64,000 nucleotides of DNA, from NCBI GenBank assembly GCA_029624735.1, contig JARSSM010000010.1, positions 1 to 64,000 of the forward strand. Reading direction: 5' to 3'. A program made the position numbers and the translations under genes. Under the pieces are notes generated by a model. It made no database searches, was not told the DNA's origin, and saw only the letters and a list, made by a program, of their open reading frames with translations. Shown one piece after another: positions 8,159-16,589 of the stretch (positions are counted from its first letter, which is position 1; the number at the start of each line of letters is the position of its first letter). The DNA comes from Defluviicoccus sp. GTDB taxonomy: Bacteria > Pseudomonadota > Alphaproteobacteria > Rhodospirillales > Defluviicoccaceae.

Positions 8159-9112
8159 ATGCTTCAAGCGATTAGAACACGATATCGAGAGCTGCGCCGG
8201 GAGGTATATGAATGCGCGACTCGCCCTTCGCCCAGCAACGCCGAGAAGCACCAAGCCAATCAGAAACTCTTCAGAAATCGCGTTGAAGAAATCTGTCAGG
8301 TGGCGAGCCTCGAGCACTATCAAGCTGACAATCCCAACGCGAAAAATTCTCTGTGGCATCACTTATGGACGAAGAACCGCTATGCCGGAATTCGTGCCCA
8401 GCGGGCTACTGACGAGATCACAGACATCACGTCTCTCTTTGACAACTACGCATGGTTCACTGATCCTGACTGGAACATTCAGGCGCGGGGCTATAAGGTC
8501 GATAAAGCGGGCACTGGGCAACTGGCTTTGGCTTTTCTGGATCGATCTGGTCAATTCAAGGGTCTTCGAGCGGTTGGTAACGTTCCGAAGCTCAAGAATA
8601 TAGTTGCGGTTGCTCGATCCTATACGAAGTATTTCCAAGAGCAAAGAAATAACACAGCCATTCAGTTCGTCACGGGCGGCTTTCCGGATACCGAAGTCTG
8701 GCAGATTCATAGCCATCTATTGAACCTTGGATACCGCGCCGACCTGACAGCACTTCACTTCATGATGGACACGGGATTTCAGGTAATTAAGCCCGACGTC
8801 GTCGTCACACGCCTTTTCTTGGAGTTGGGTTGGCTGAGGTGCGCATCGCCCAATCTCCCTCAAGACCTAACGCGGCACGACCTCATCGGCAGGGGGCGCT
8901 ACGGGTCTAGGTTCAAGTATACAAAACCAGTGATTTATCGCCCTGTCATCGACTTGGCTCGCGATATCGTTCGCGGACTGCGTCCAGCCGATCTTAGAGC
9001 CGATATTGGTTGGTGTACGAGCAATCCGATTCGTGAGTTCGATCTCTTTGTGGTAAAGGCCGGTCAACTCCCTGAACGCGAGTTTGGAATTGAGCAAAGG
9101 CTCTATCCTTGA
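8159..9112 (+). CDS. Unrecognised lower-GC gene inserted in the tail operon
   Basis: A 317-residue soluble protein on the strand opposite the surrounding tail genes. The ATG at 8159 is preceded by AAGGA at good spacing; a longer TTG start at 8090 is less likely. Base composition is visibly AT-richer than its neighbours, with many AAT, ATA and TTA codons, suggesting a different origin. The segment TALHFMMDTGFQVIKPDVVV faintly recalls the part of HhH-GPD DNA glycosylases that follows the hairpin, but this is weak and I do not assign a function. Its position between tail tube and tail chaperone with flanking non-coding DNA on both sides fits a phage moron. Confidence 0.6.
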   Translation: MLQAIRTRYRELRREVYECATRPSPSNAEKHQANQKLFRNRVEEICQVASLEHYQADNPNAKNSLWHHLWTKNRYAGIRAQRATDEITDITSLFDNYAWFTDPDWNIQARGYKVDKAGTGQLALAFLDRSGQFKGLRAVGNVPKLKNIVAVARSYTKYFQEQRNNTAIQFVTGGFPDTEVWQIHSHLLNLGYRADLTALHFMMDTGFQVIKPDVVVTRLFLELGWLRCASPNLPQDLTRHDLIGRGRYGSRFKYTKPVIYRPVIDLARDIVRGLRPADLRADIGWCTSNPIREFDLFVVKAGQLPEREFGIEQRLYP

Positions 9113-9420
9113 AGGCATAGCAAGCCGTAACCAGGATGAAACGCAACGCGCGTAGCTTGGGTAATGGGTTGTAGGGCGAGTTCAGGGTGATGCCCAACCC
9201 GCCGCAGGCACCATCGGCCCGCGTATACGACGCGTGGGCTCAAGCACCTTCTAGTTATCGTCATGGCCGGGACTTCTGACCGTCATGAAGGCAAGGGTGA
9301 GGCCGCGACTGACGCGGTGCGTACGGAAGCAGACACCCAGGCAGTCCGCAACCAGGACGTCGCAACATTGTCCAACTGGCGAGTTGCGTTGGTTGGGCGG
9401 AGCGCAAAATCGCGTTCCCA
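9113..9420. other. Non-coding stretch downstream of the inserted gene
   Basis: About 300 bases between the plus-strand insert and the end of the tail tube gene. I see no credible gene. It holds an imperfect hairpin around 9218-9239 (gcccgcgt / acgcgtgggc) without a T-run, so a terminator is not certain. Confidence 0.4.
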
Positions 9421-10701
9421 TCACCCGTGGCTGGCGACGTCATTGAGCAGCCGGGCGCGCAGCATGGTGCCGGCGCTCTCATCGTACGCGGCGCGCCAGT
9501 CGAAGCTGGCCTCGACGCCGCCGGGGCCGGAGACGCTGTACTTCGGTTTCGGCAGGAACACTCGGAACAGCTCGAAGGAAAGCTTCCAGCCCTCGGCCAT
9601 GGAGAAACCGTATTCCAAGGAGACGGGCTCGCCGTTGGCCGCCTCGGCAACGAGCGTCGTGCCGTCGAAGCGCACCGTCATCGCGCCCTGGCACGAGGCA
9701 AACGTCGGCTCGGCGGCTTCGATCTTGCCGTCGTCGCGAATGACGCGGACCCGCTCCAGGTTGTTGGAGAAATTAAGGTTGCCGCCGGTCACGCCCGCCA
9801 GCGGCACGCCGCCGCGGGTGATGAAGCCGCGGCCCTGACTGAAGCGCTTCAACGCAAACATATCCGGTGTCGCGTCGATCGTGGCGGCGGCCGTCTCCTC
9901 GCCCTGCGCCACCAGCTGCACCGTGCCGTTGGCCGGTCCCTCCTGGCCCATCTCGAAAGCGAGGCTTTCCAGCACCGTGCCGAGGTGGCGGAAGAACACC
10001 GGGGTGATCAGCTTCGGATGGCCGATCTCGAAGGTGAAGCTCGGGATGTCATCGCCGCCCGACAGCCACTCGTGCTGGTAGCCGCCGCCGGTGAGCGTCG
10101 CCGCCGATACCGTGCCGCCCGAGTTGGCGGAGGCTGCGAGCGTGAACGTGTTGCCGCTGGTGCCGGCGGTGTCGAGCTCGATCTCCAGCCGGTCATCCGC
10201 GGTGTTCGCCGTGTAGGTGCACTTTGAGATCTGCGCATCGACGGATGCATTCAGATCGGCTGCCAGCGCCGTCAGCGTCGCATCGAGACTGACACCGATT
10301 TGCGTCTGGCTGCCCACCGGCATACCGGTGACGAAGGTCCAGGCGACGCCGTTCAGCGTGATCGTGCTGTTTGCCGCGGGTTGGCCGGAGAACGCGATGC
10401 GCCCCGCGGCTTTCGTTTGCGTGGTGGCAGGATCGCCGAACAGCCCCGTCAGCCAGAAACCCGAGGCGCGCAGATCGAGCGGGATTTCGATTTTTCCCTC
10501 ATCGGTGATCAGCCCGCGATAGGGATCCTGGGCGTTGCGGCCACGGCCCAAGAGCGGATCGTCGCCAAGCGGCTGTTCGCTCGACAGATCCGTCGACTTG
10601 AAGTCGAGGGAGCGGTAGCCGCTGGTGGGCGCGACGCCGTAGCTGGTCTCGCGACACACTTTCAGCGTCGCGTCGGCGCCGTAGGCGCGGACTTTCGCCA
10701 T
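9421..10701 (-). CDS. Phage tail tube protein
   Basis: A 426-residue structural protein. The start MAKVRAYGADATLKVCRETS and the pattern of an early conserved region (GYRSLDFKSTDLSSEQPLG), a central inserted Ig-like or repeat segment (GRIAFSGQPAANSTITLNGV) and a C-terminal part with FITRGGVPLAGVTGGNLNFS match siphophage tube proteins. It polymerises into the tail channel. The gene follows the tail terminator by 25 bases on the same strand. The next late gene, the tail chaperone, is displaced by the insertion at 8.1-9.1 kb. Confidence 0.75.
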   Translation of the reverse strand: MAKVRAYGADATLKVCRETSYGVAPTSGYRSLDFKSTDLSSEQPLGDDPLLGRGRNAQDPYRGLITDEGKIEIPLDLRASGFWLTGLFGDPATTQTKAAGRIAFSGQPAANSTITLNGVAWTFVTGMPVGSQTQIGVSLDATLTALAADLNASVDAQISKCTYTANTADDRLEIELDTAGTSGNTFTLAASANSGGTVSAATLTGGGYQHEWLSGGDDIPSFTFEIGHPKLITPVFFRHLGTVLESLAFEMGQEGPANGTVQLVAQGEETAAATIDATPDMFALKRFSQGRGFITRGGVPLAGVTGGNLNFSNNLERVRVIRDDGKIEAAEPTFASCQGAMTVRFDGTTLVAEAANGEPVSLEYGFSMAEGWKLSFELFRVFLPKPKYSVSGPGGVEASFDWRAAYDESAGTMLRARLLNDVASHG

Positions 10702-10726
10702 GATCGATACTCCGGTAGTGGGGAGG

Positions 10727-11161
10727 TCAGGCGGCCAGCGGATCGCCGACCAGGTACTCGATGGTGACGGTGATGCGCGCGGTGAGGATCGGTGCCGCGC
10801 CTTCGATGGCTAGCACCGACGTTTCCGGCGCGCTCCAGCTCAAGTTCTCGGCCAGGCCGCCCAGGCTGCGATCGATGTTCAGCCTGGCGCCGAGCCACGA
10901 GAGCAGCGCATCCAACTCCTCTTCACCGCCACCGCCCACGGCTTGCGTCACGAACACCTCGATCTCCGCGCGGTGGGTGTAGTATTCAGTCCTCGGGTTG
11001 AGCGTCACATCCGGCTCGCCCGGATCGCCATCGCGCAGGATGATGAGACCGCCCGCCGGCAAGCTTACCGGCAACGCCTCGTTGCGACGCACGGTCGCAT
11101 CCGGCACACCCTGCAACCGGCCGAACAGCGCCGCGAGGACCTGTTCCCGATGACTTGCCAT
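10727..11161 (-). CDS. Phage tail terminator / minor tail protein
   Basis: A 144-residue protein starting MASHREQVLAALFGRLQ, with the beta pattern of tail-terminator (gpU-like) proteins: a conserved LIILRDGDPGEPDVTLNP stretch then RAEIEVFVT and a C-terminal ILTARITVTIEYLVGDP. It would cap the tail tube and join it to the head. It starts at ATG 11161. Its first 50 bases are partly repeated 0.7 kb upstream, beyond a toxin-antitoxin insertion. Confidence 0.65.
   Translation of the reverse strand: MASHREQVLAALFGRLQGVPDATVRRNEALPVSLPAGGLIILRDGDPGEPDVTLNPRTEYYTHRAEIEVFVTQAVGGGGEEELDALLSWLGARLNIDRSLGGLAENLSWSAPETSVLAIEGAAPILTARITVTIEYLVGDPLAA
11114..11161 (-). repeat. 5' end of the tail gene, copy next to the toxin-antitoxin insert
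   Basis: This segment, the first codons of the tail terminator gene, shares a 22-base identity (ctgttcccgatgacttgcca plus tg) and an adjoining aacagcgccg with a second copy at 11839-11880. The two copies flank the DinJ-YafQ module. Confidence 0.7.
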
Positions 11162-11208
11162 GGCAATGTTCCCCAATTGTGATACATTATCGTCAGGAGG
11201 TGATGGCC

Positions 11209-11466
11209 ATGTCGAAAACCGAGATGATCCGGGCGCGCGTCGAGCCCGATCTCAAGCAGGCCGCGGAGTCCGTGCTCAAGGAGCTGGGGCTGACGCCGAC
11301 CGAGGCGATCACGCTGTTCTACAAGCAGGTGACGCTGAAACATGGACTGCCATTTGCAGTGGAACTGCCCAATGCCGAGACGAGAGCGGCGATGCAGGAC
11401 GCAATCGATGGGCGCAACCTGACGGAATGGGAGGATCTTGAAGCGTTGAAAGCTGCGAACCGCTAA
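11209..11466 (+). CDS. dinJ: Antitoxin, RelB/DinJ family
   Basis: An 85-residue ribbon-helix-helix antitoxin (MSKTEMIRARVEPDLKQAAE, then LKELGLTPTEAITLFYKQV), typical of DinJ. The N-terminal RHH domain should bind its own promoter and the C-terminal helix (LTEWEDLEALKAANR) should wrap the toxin. AGGAGG at 11195-11200 fits the ATG at 11209. The stop overlaps the toxin start (TAATG). The pair sits on the plus strand inside a minus-strand tail operon, so it is cargo. Confidence 0.9.
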   Translation: MSKTEMIRARVEPDLKQAAESVLKELGLTPTEAITLFYKQVTLKHGLPFAVELPNAETRAAMQDAIDGRNLTEWEDLEALKAANR

Positions 11467-11735
11467 TGCGGTCGATCAAGACCACCCGTGCGTTTGAGCG
11501 CGACGTCAAAAGGGCCGGCAAACGTGGCAAGGACCTTGAGAAGCTTTGGGACATCGTCGATGGCTTGAGCCGTGGCGAGCCACTCTCGGCCCGTCACCGG
11601 CCCCATCGGCTCTCCGGTGAGTGGAACCGCTTCTGGGAATGCCACGTCGAGCCCGACTGGTTGCTGATCTGGGAGGAAACCGAGACGGCGGTCAGCCTCG
11701 TTCGCACCGGAACGCATGCCGATCTGTTCGGCTAA
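11466..11735 (+). CDS. yafQ: mRNA interferase toxin, YafQ family
   Basis: An 89-residue RelE-superfamily toxin (TTRAFERDVKRAGKRGKDLE, RHRPHRLSGEWNRFWECHVE, DWLLIWEETETAVSLVRTGT, ending HADLFG). The C-terminal H-x-D-L-F is the YafQ signature containing the catalytic His. It cleaves mRNA on the ribosome and is neutralised by the upstream DinJ. It is translationally coupled to the antitoxin through a one-base overlap and looks intact. Confidence 0.9.
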   Translation: MRSIKTTRAFERDVKRAGKRGKDLEKLWDIVDGLSRGEPLSARHRPHRLSGEWNRFWECHVEPDWLLIWEETETAVSLVRTGTHADLFG

Positions 11736-11838
11736 ACCTCATTACGCCCGATTTCTTGGCACTCGCTGCGGCTCGGCCTGATCCGCTCCCACGCGCTTGG
11801 CGTGATCGTTTGCGATGCCCTGTCTGCCGTTCGATCCG

Positions 11839-11880
11839 CGCAAACAGCGCCGAAAGCATCTGTTCCCGATGACTTGCCAT
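11839..11880 (-). repeat. Duplicated 5' fragment of the tail terminator gene
   Basis: On the minus strand this reads MASHREQMLSALFARIERQTG, close to the start of the intact tail gene at 11161, and then loses all similarity. It is a stub left on the far side of the toxin-antitoxin module. About 100 further bases (11736-11838) have no recognisable content. Confidence 0.7.
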
Positions 11881-11887
11881 GATCGTG

Positions 11888-12274
11888 TTACACCTTGCCG
11901 GGATGCGCCTGCGCCGTGGCACGGCGCGCCCGCCAGAGTGCCATCGCGCTCTCGACGAGAGCTTCTTCGGCGGCAGCGCTCGCTTCGCTATCGGAGCCGT
12001 CCGCAGCCTCAGCGACCGCCTCCAGCATTCCGTGCAGCGATGGATCGCACTGGTACTGCCGGAGCGCGCGGGCAACGAAGGCTGCCACCTTGACATGCGT
12101 GCCGTCGCGATCGACGGCGAGACCGGAAAGCACCTCAACCAGGATCTCGATCGCTTCGCAGACCAGCGCCGCTTCCGGCCGGTGCTGTCGCAGTTCCAGC
12201 GCAGCGAGCCAGGCCGTCGCTTCGACCATGCGCAACCGGCCGTGGGAGGTGTCGGGGATGTCACGAACGAGCAT
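11888..12274 (-). CDS. Phage structural-region protein of unknown function
   Basis: A 128-residue helical, acidic protein (MLVRDIPDTSHGRLRMVEAT to TAQAHPGKV). The start at 12274 is supported by GGGAGG upstream and by a short overlap with the preceding DUF6441 gene. Its place between a minor tail gene and the tail terminator suggests a head-tail or tail accessory role. I do not recognise a family. Confidence 0.6.
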   Translation of the reverse strand: MLVRDIPDTSHGRLRMVEATAWLAALELRQHRPEAALVCEAIEILVEVLSGLAVDRDGTHVKVAAFVARALRQYQCDPSLHGMLEAVAEAADGSDSEASAAAEEALVESAMALWRARRATAQAHPGKV

Positions 12275-12932
12275 GGTGGGAGTCCTCCCTTGGCCAAGCC
12301 CGCAGCACGAGGTGGGGCAGGGCGGTGATCCATTTGCGGGCGGCGCCGTCGACATCGAGGCGCTTGGCCACGGTGACTTGCCGAACCAGGACGAAGATCG
12401 GCACGGTGGTTCGGCCGGCGAGGCGGGTGAATGACAAGCCCTTGCTGCGTCCGGTGTTCGCCGCCGCCCGGCCGCGCTTGGTGAGCCGCATGCCATCTGC
12501 CACCAGCAGGCTTGGCCGGCCGCGGCGGACAACCAGCCGCAAGCGCTGGCCGTGCATGCGCTCCCACGCGGCGGGCGTGATCTTCTGCCGGCCGGCGGCA
12601 AACTTGCCTGCGGCCGGTGTCGGGATGGCGAGATACAGCCCCTTCCGGGAGCGGATCAGCCCGCCCTCGGCGTAGAGCCGGACGATGCCGGGCGCCTTCG
12701 AGAAGACGAAGCCGGCGGCAGCGATGCTGGGCCGGCCCTTCGGGTACACCTCGCCGCGCCAAGTGTTGGCGAGCCTGGTCCCGAGACCGGCACCGGTGAT
12801 CTGCGCCCTCAACTCAGTCTTGAGACCATCGCTCGCCGTCCGCACGCCTGCGGTCACCGCCTTCTCGGCTGCACGCACTTCCGCTTTCAGGAGAGCGTTC
12901 AAATCGCCTTGGATGGCGGCTTGAAGCCGCAT
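12261..12932 (-). CDS. Phage minor tail protein, DUF6441-like
   Basis: A 223-residue basic protein. It begins MRLQAAIQGDLNALLKAEVR and has the DUF6441 pattern LANTWRGEVYPKGRPSIAAA and GFVFSKAPGIVRLYAEGGLI. By position it matches the gpZ slot of lambda-like phages, a tail completion role. ATG 12932 overlaps the stop of the FII-like gene, so the two are coupled. Confidence 0.7.
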   Translation of the reverse strand: MRLQAAIQGDLNALLKAEVRAAEKAVTAGVRTASDGLKTELRAQITGAGLGTRLANTWRGEVYPKGRPSIAAAGFVFSKAPGIVRLYAEGGLIRSRKGLYLAIPTPAAGKFAAGRQKITPAAWERMHGQRLRLVVRRGRPSLLVADGMRLTKRGRAAANTGRSKGLSFTRLAGRTTVPIFVLVRQVTVAKRLDVDGAARKWITALPHLVLRAWPREDSHHARS

Positions 12933-13237
12933 CAGCGCGCTTCGCAGGTCCAGATAAGCCGGCCGTCGTCGCGCTTCGGCGTGCCCTGGATGAGATAAGT
13001 CTCGCCCGCGACGACAAGCGTGTCGCCGGCTTGTGGTGCCGCAACCTCGCTGATCCGCACATCGAAGATCGCGGTGGTCGTGTGCAGGTGGGTGTCGGCG
13101 AAGGCGATCACATCGTCCGGCCGATGCCAGAACACCCGCACCGCTCTGGGTTCGCCGCCTTCGGGCGTATAGACGGCATCCCACCCCAGGTGCGGGTCAT
13201 TGAACAGAGTATCGATGGCACTGGCGAAAGCGTTCAT
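12932..13237 (-). CDS. Head-tail joining protein, FII-like
   Basis: A 101-residue beta-rich protein (MNAFASAIDTLFNDPHLGWD, then a barrel-like part GDTLVVAGETYLIQGTPKRD) resembling the small attachment proteins of lambda FII type. It would sit at the portal exit and receive the tail. ATG 13237; the 240 bases upstream have no minus-strand gene and carry the leader of the plus-strand DUF488 gene. Confidence 0.65.
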   Translation of the reverse strand: MNAFASAIDTLFNDPHLGWDAVYTPEGGEPRAVRVFWHRPDDVIAFADTHLHTTTAIFDVRISEVAAPQAGDTLVVAGETYLIQGTPKRDDGRLIWTCEAR

Positions 13238-13478
13238 GACGATCAGTCCCGGACGTAGCCGGCTCCTCAAGTCCTTTGATGCGATGCGCAAAGCAGGCGT
13301 GGTCGGCCTGCAAAGCTCCCACAATCGAGTTTTCTTGCTATGGTTGAGCCGAGGGCTCGCGCAATTCCGAACATCCGTCTGGCCTTTTTGGTGTTGTTGA
13401 CCAACGTCCGATCGGCTATCGACTCCCAATCGGAGCCTCCCGCTTCGTTACTCAAGGTCACGCCTCCAGGGGGCTATC

Positions 13479-14030
13479 TTGGCTGCGGTTTGCGTCTACA
13501 CCATCGGCCACTCGACCCGTTCGACCGCGCAGTTGATCAACCTCCTACACGCCGAGAAGATAGATCTGGTTATTGACGTCAGACGCTTTCCCCGCTCACG
13601 CCGTCATCCGCAGTTCGACATTGAGAGGTTGCCGGCGACGCTCGCAGGCAGCGGGGTCGGCTACCAGCATATCGAAGCCCTCGGCGGCCGGCGGCGCCGC
13701 AGTCTTACGGACGATGTTTCGCCCAACACCGGCTGGGAGGCGGAGGGCTTTCGCAATTACGCCGACTACGCGATGACGGCGCCGTTCCGGGATGCTCTCG
13801 ATACTTTGATCGGCTTGGCACAGACCCGAACGGCGGCGATCATGTGCGCGGAAGCGTTGTGGTGGCAGTGCCACCGCCGCATCATCAGCGACTATCTGCT
13901 CGTGGCCGGCATCGACGTCATCCACATCCTGGGAGACCATGAGACGAAGCCGGCCAAACTGACGTCCAGCGCCGCGCCGCAGGCAAATGGAACCATCCAT
14001 TATCCGCCGCTGCAACCACGGCTACTGTGA
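13479..14030 (+). CDS. DUF488 family protein, cargo gene
   Basis: A 183-residue protein with the DUF488 signatures YTIGHSTRST, IDVRRFPRSRRHPQFD and CAEALWWQCHRRIISDYLL. The family is small and cytosolic and often contains a conserved Cys-His region as here; its biochemical role is not established. A TTG start is preceded by AGGGGG. It lies on the plus strand between two minus-strand head genes, so it is an insertion into the late operon. A second, shorter DUF488 of another subtype is at 48.8 kb. Confidence 0.8.
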   Translation: MAAVCVYTIGHSTRSTAQLINLLHAEKIDLVIDVRRFPRSRRHPQFDIERLPATLAGSGVGYQHIEALGGRRRRSLTDDVSPNTGWEAEGFRNYADYAMTAPFRDALDTLIGLAQTRTAAIMCAEALWWQCHRRIISDYLLVAGIDVIHILGDHETKPAKLTSSAAPQANGTIHYPPLQPRLL

Positions 14031-14047
14031 CCTGCGGTGGTCTCCCA

Positions 14048-14392
14048 TTACGTCCCCGCCGGGGTGCGCGCCCCCAGCTTCATTTTCACCGTGGCGCTCG
14101 GGTTGGCAGCCGCGGAAACCGCGACGCCGACGCACACCTGGGCGGTGGCGGTCTTGTTGACGACCTTGTTGGTCGCATCCCAGAACAGCCGGTCGCCGAC
14201 GTCGATCTGCAACGCCGAGGTTTTGCCGATCTCGACGACGCCCTCGGTGAGGAGCTCGGCGTCCGCCCCCTCGAGCGCATCGGCCTGAGCGATCCCGAAC
14301 AGGGTACCGATCAGCACCCCTTGGCCGGAGGTGACGCCGCCCGAAGGCGCGGTGACGGTGATGGAATGTCCGGGTGCAACGTACGTCTTCAT
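14048..14392 (-). CDS. DUF2190 family capsid-associated protein
   Basis: A 114-residue protein (MKTYVAPGHSITVTAPSGGV, LIGTLFGIAQADALEGADAE, DRLFWDATNKVVNKTATAQV) with the repeat-rich beta pattern of DUF2190. These proteins sit next to the major capsid gene in many prophages and are thought to decorate or stabilise the head. It follows the capsid gene by about 110 bases. Confidence 0.8.
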   Translation of the reverse strand: MKTYVAPGHSITVTAPSGGVTSGQGVLIGTLFGIAQADALEGADAELLTEGVVEIGKTSALQIDVGDRLFWDATNKVVNKTATAQVCVGVAVSAAANPSATVKMKLGARTPAGT

Positions 14393-14501
14393 GAGCTTCT
14401 CCAGCGAATAACAAAGGGCGGCCCTATGGCCGCCCTGATCGAGGTGACAAAAGCGAAGGTGCTTCGGTTTTGACGCGCAGGTCTCGGTGGTTTGAGCCGG
14501 A

Positions 14502-16580
14502 TTACAGCGCGACACCCGGATTGCGGTGCATGCCGCGCCAGTCGATCGCCTTGGCGCCGAAGTCGAGCCGGGCCTTGATCTCAACGCCGTCGACGTCGAA
14601 GCCGATGCGGGTCTCGATGAAGACGCCGTCCTGGCCTTCGAGGTAGGCGTACTCGATGGTGTCGATTGCGGACGGGCTGGCGAAGAGGTACCACGGCACC
14701 GCACCCGACGCCGGATCGAGGCGCGGTTCGGCAATGACGGCAAGCGACCGGATCGAGGCCGGCACCACATCCAAGACTGTTGCCGGCACCAGATTCTGCG
14801 CAATCATTTGCTCGGCCGGCACCTCCAGGGACGACGGCACGACGAGGAACGCAGGACGGACGTTGAGCACCGTCTTGCCGTCGAGGCCGGTCTGCTTCGC
14901 CATCGCCGCCCGCGCCTTACCGAGATTGGCGACATCGAGGGCGGTGCCGGTGGCAGTCAGGTTCTTGTGGTTGGCATGGAACAGCGCCACCCCGTCGGCC
15001 ATGTTGGGGTTGGAGGTCACGATGCCCCAGACGACGTCGCTCTCCAGCGTCGCCGCGGCGGTGCCGAACAGCGACGGCACCCGGGTGAAGGCGTCGAGAT
15101 CGTCATTGATGATGACCTGGCGGGTGATGCCAATGATTTTGCCCCAGGTCTCGACCCGATACCGCTCCTTCCCTTCACCGATGGTGCCGCGCTTGAACTC
15201 GCCGGACTCGTTCACCCTCTCCAGCTGCGGCGCCTCGCCGAGCTGAACGCGGTGCATGTCCTTGAAGTCGGCTGCGGTAGCGCGCCGTGCGATCGGCTGG
15301 AAGGTCCGCGGTGCCGCCTCGTAGGCATTCCGCAACGTCTTGTTGGTGACCGCCGCCAGGATGTGCGGGAAGTCGGACGTCGTGTGCAGCGCCCGGGTGG
15401 CGATCTCGTCGCGCGAGAGCCCACGCACGCGAACCCCTTCACCCTCGAGGAACGCGCGCGCCATCTCGATCAGGGAATAGCCGCGCCAGTCGCGCGCCGG
15501 CTCGGTCAAAGCATAGCGATGCGGATCGAAGCGGTGCAGCAGCGCCGTCTCGACCGCGGCCTTTCGCGTCTCGCGTTCATCGAGGCCGCCCATGCGGATG
15601 TGCGGCCGGGTCTCGATGCTGCGGTCACGCTCGGCGGCGGAGTCGATCAGAAGCCCACGGGCCTGATCAAGCGACACCCCATCGCGCACCAGGGTGTCGG
15701 CCAGCGCCTGATCCAAGCCCAGCTTGCGGGCGGCGTCATAGATGCCGGCGATGCGGGCGCGCTCGTCGGCAACGACGCGCCGCGCGATGTCTGCCGTTCC
15801 GGCGGCGTCGCTCGCGCGCTCCGCAGTCGCCGGCTGGCGCGGGTCAACCAGATGGACGGCAGGAACGTCGCCGCGGCTGGCAGGGGTCGACGGCGGCGCA
15901 GCGTCTTCGGTATCTCGGGTCACGGCGTCCTCGCTGGTCACGGTTGCGATATCCGTGCGGCTGTCGGCCGCCGGGGTCACTGGATCCATGGCTTTAATCT
16001 CCTTCTTCTGGGCGGCGGCCGCCCGGTGGATGAGATGGCAGGGGGTGATGTTCTGAGAGCCGCGAAACGCGGCCGTGGGGTCGGCGGCGATCGGCACCGC
16101 CGAGAGCTCCAGCGGCTGCCAGTCGATGGCGCGCCACACCGGCACCTGGCCGTCCTCTTCGATCACCTCGTAGGCGCGCACGGCGTAACCCACCGACACG
16201 CTGCGGATGATCCCGGCCTGGACGTCCTGCCACAAAGGCTCAACGTCCTCGCGCTCGGAAAAGCGGACCACGGCATGGCCCGCGAGGGTGCCGCCGTCAT
16301 TCGCAATCCACGCCCGCTCGACCACGCCCAGCACATTCAGCAGGGTGTAGGCGCCATGCGCGTTCAGGAGCGGCGCCCCGGCATTCAAGCGGGAGAGATC
16401 GACGTGCGCCGGATCGAGCGAGAGCACCTCATCGTAGCGGCGGCCGGTGAACAGATCCCGCCGGCGGACCGGCGCTCCGGTCGACCACACCAGCTCAACG
16501 GTGCGCGCTTGGGCATCAATCGTGTCCGGCGCCAAGCGCACATCGGCGCGGATCTGCAGCGGCAGCTCGATGGTTTCCAT
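14502..16580 (-). CDS. Prohead protease - major capsid protein fusion
   Basis: A 692-residue polyprotein. Residues 1-190 form an HK97-type prohead protease: LNAHGAYTLLNVLGVVERAW holds the probable catalytic His and IIRSVSVGYAVRAYE the Ser. A linker (about 200-300) rich in Ala, Asp and Thr follows. The C-terminal 380 residues are a Mu gpT-type major capsid protein (ITRQVIINDDLDAFTRVPSL, FLVVPSSLEVPAEQMI, YLEGQDGVFIETRIGFDVDG). Self-cleavage would release the capsid protein. Such fusions are known in prophages but less common than separate genes. A clear start lies 10 bases after the preceding gene. Confidence 0.85.
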   Translation of the reverse strand: METIELPLQIRADVRLAPDTIDAQARTVELVWSTGAPVRRRDLFTGRRYDEVLSLDPAHVDLSRLNAGAPLLNAHGAYTLLNVLGVVERAWIANDGGTLAGHAVVRFSEREDVEPLWQDVQAGIIRSVSVGYAVRAYEVIEEDGQVPVWRAIDWQPLELSAVPIAADPTAAFRGSQNITPCHLIHRAAAAQKKEIKAMDPVTPAADSRTDIATVTSEDAVTRDTEDAAPPSTPASRGDVPAVHLVDPRQPATAERASDAAGTADIARRVVADERARIAGIYDAARKLGLDQALADTLVRDGVSLDQARGLLIDSAAERDRSIETRPHIRMGGLDERETRKAAVETALLHRFDPHRYALTEPARDWRGYSLIEMARAFLEGEGVRVRGLSRDEIATRALHTTSDFPHILAAVTNKTLRNAYEAAPRTFQPIARRATAADFKDMHRVQLGEAPQLERVNESGEFKRGTIGEGKERYRVETWGKIIGITRQVIINDDLDAFTRVPSLFGTAAATLESDVVWGIVTSNPNMADGVALFHANHKNLTATGTALDVANLGKARAAMAKQTGLDGKTVLNVRPAFLVVPSSLEVPAEQMIAQNLVPATVLDVVPASIRSLAVIAEPRLDPASGAVPWYLFASPSAIDTIEYAYLEGQDGVFIETRIGFDVDGVEIKARLDFGAKAIDWRGMHRNPGVAL

Positions 16581-16589
16581 CGTCCTCTC

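Noticed and set aside
7894..8175. 93-codon plus-strand frame upstream of the inserted gene
   Set aside because: No family pattern, runs into the real gene in another frame, and lacks a good ribosome site; more likely leader DNA.
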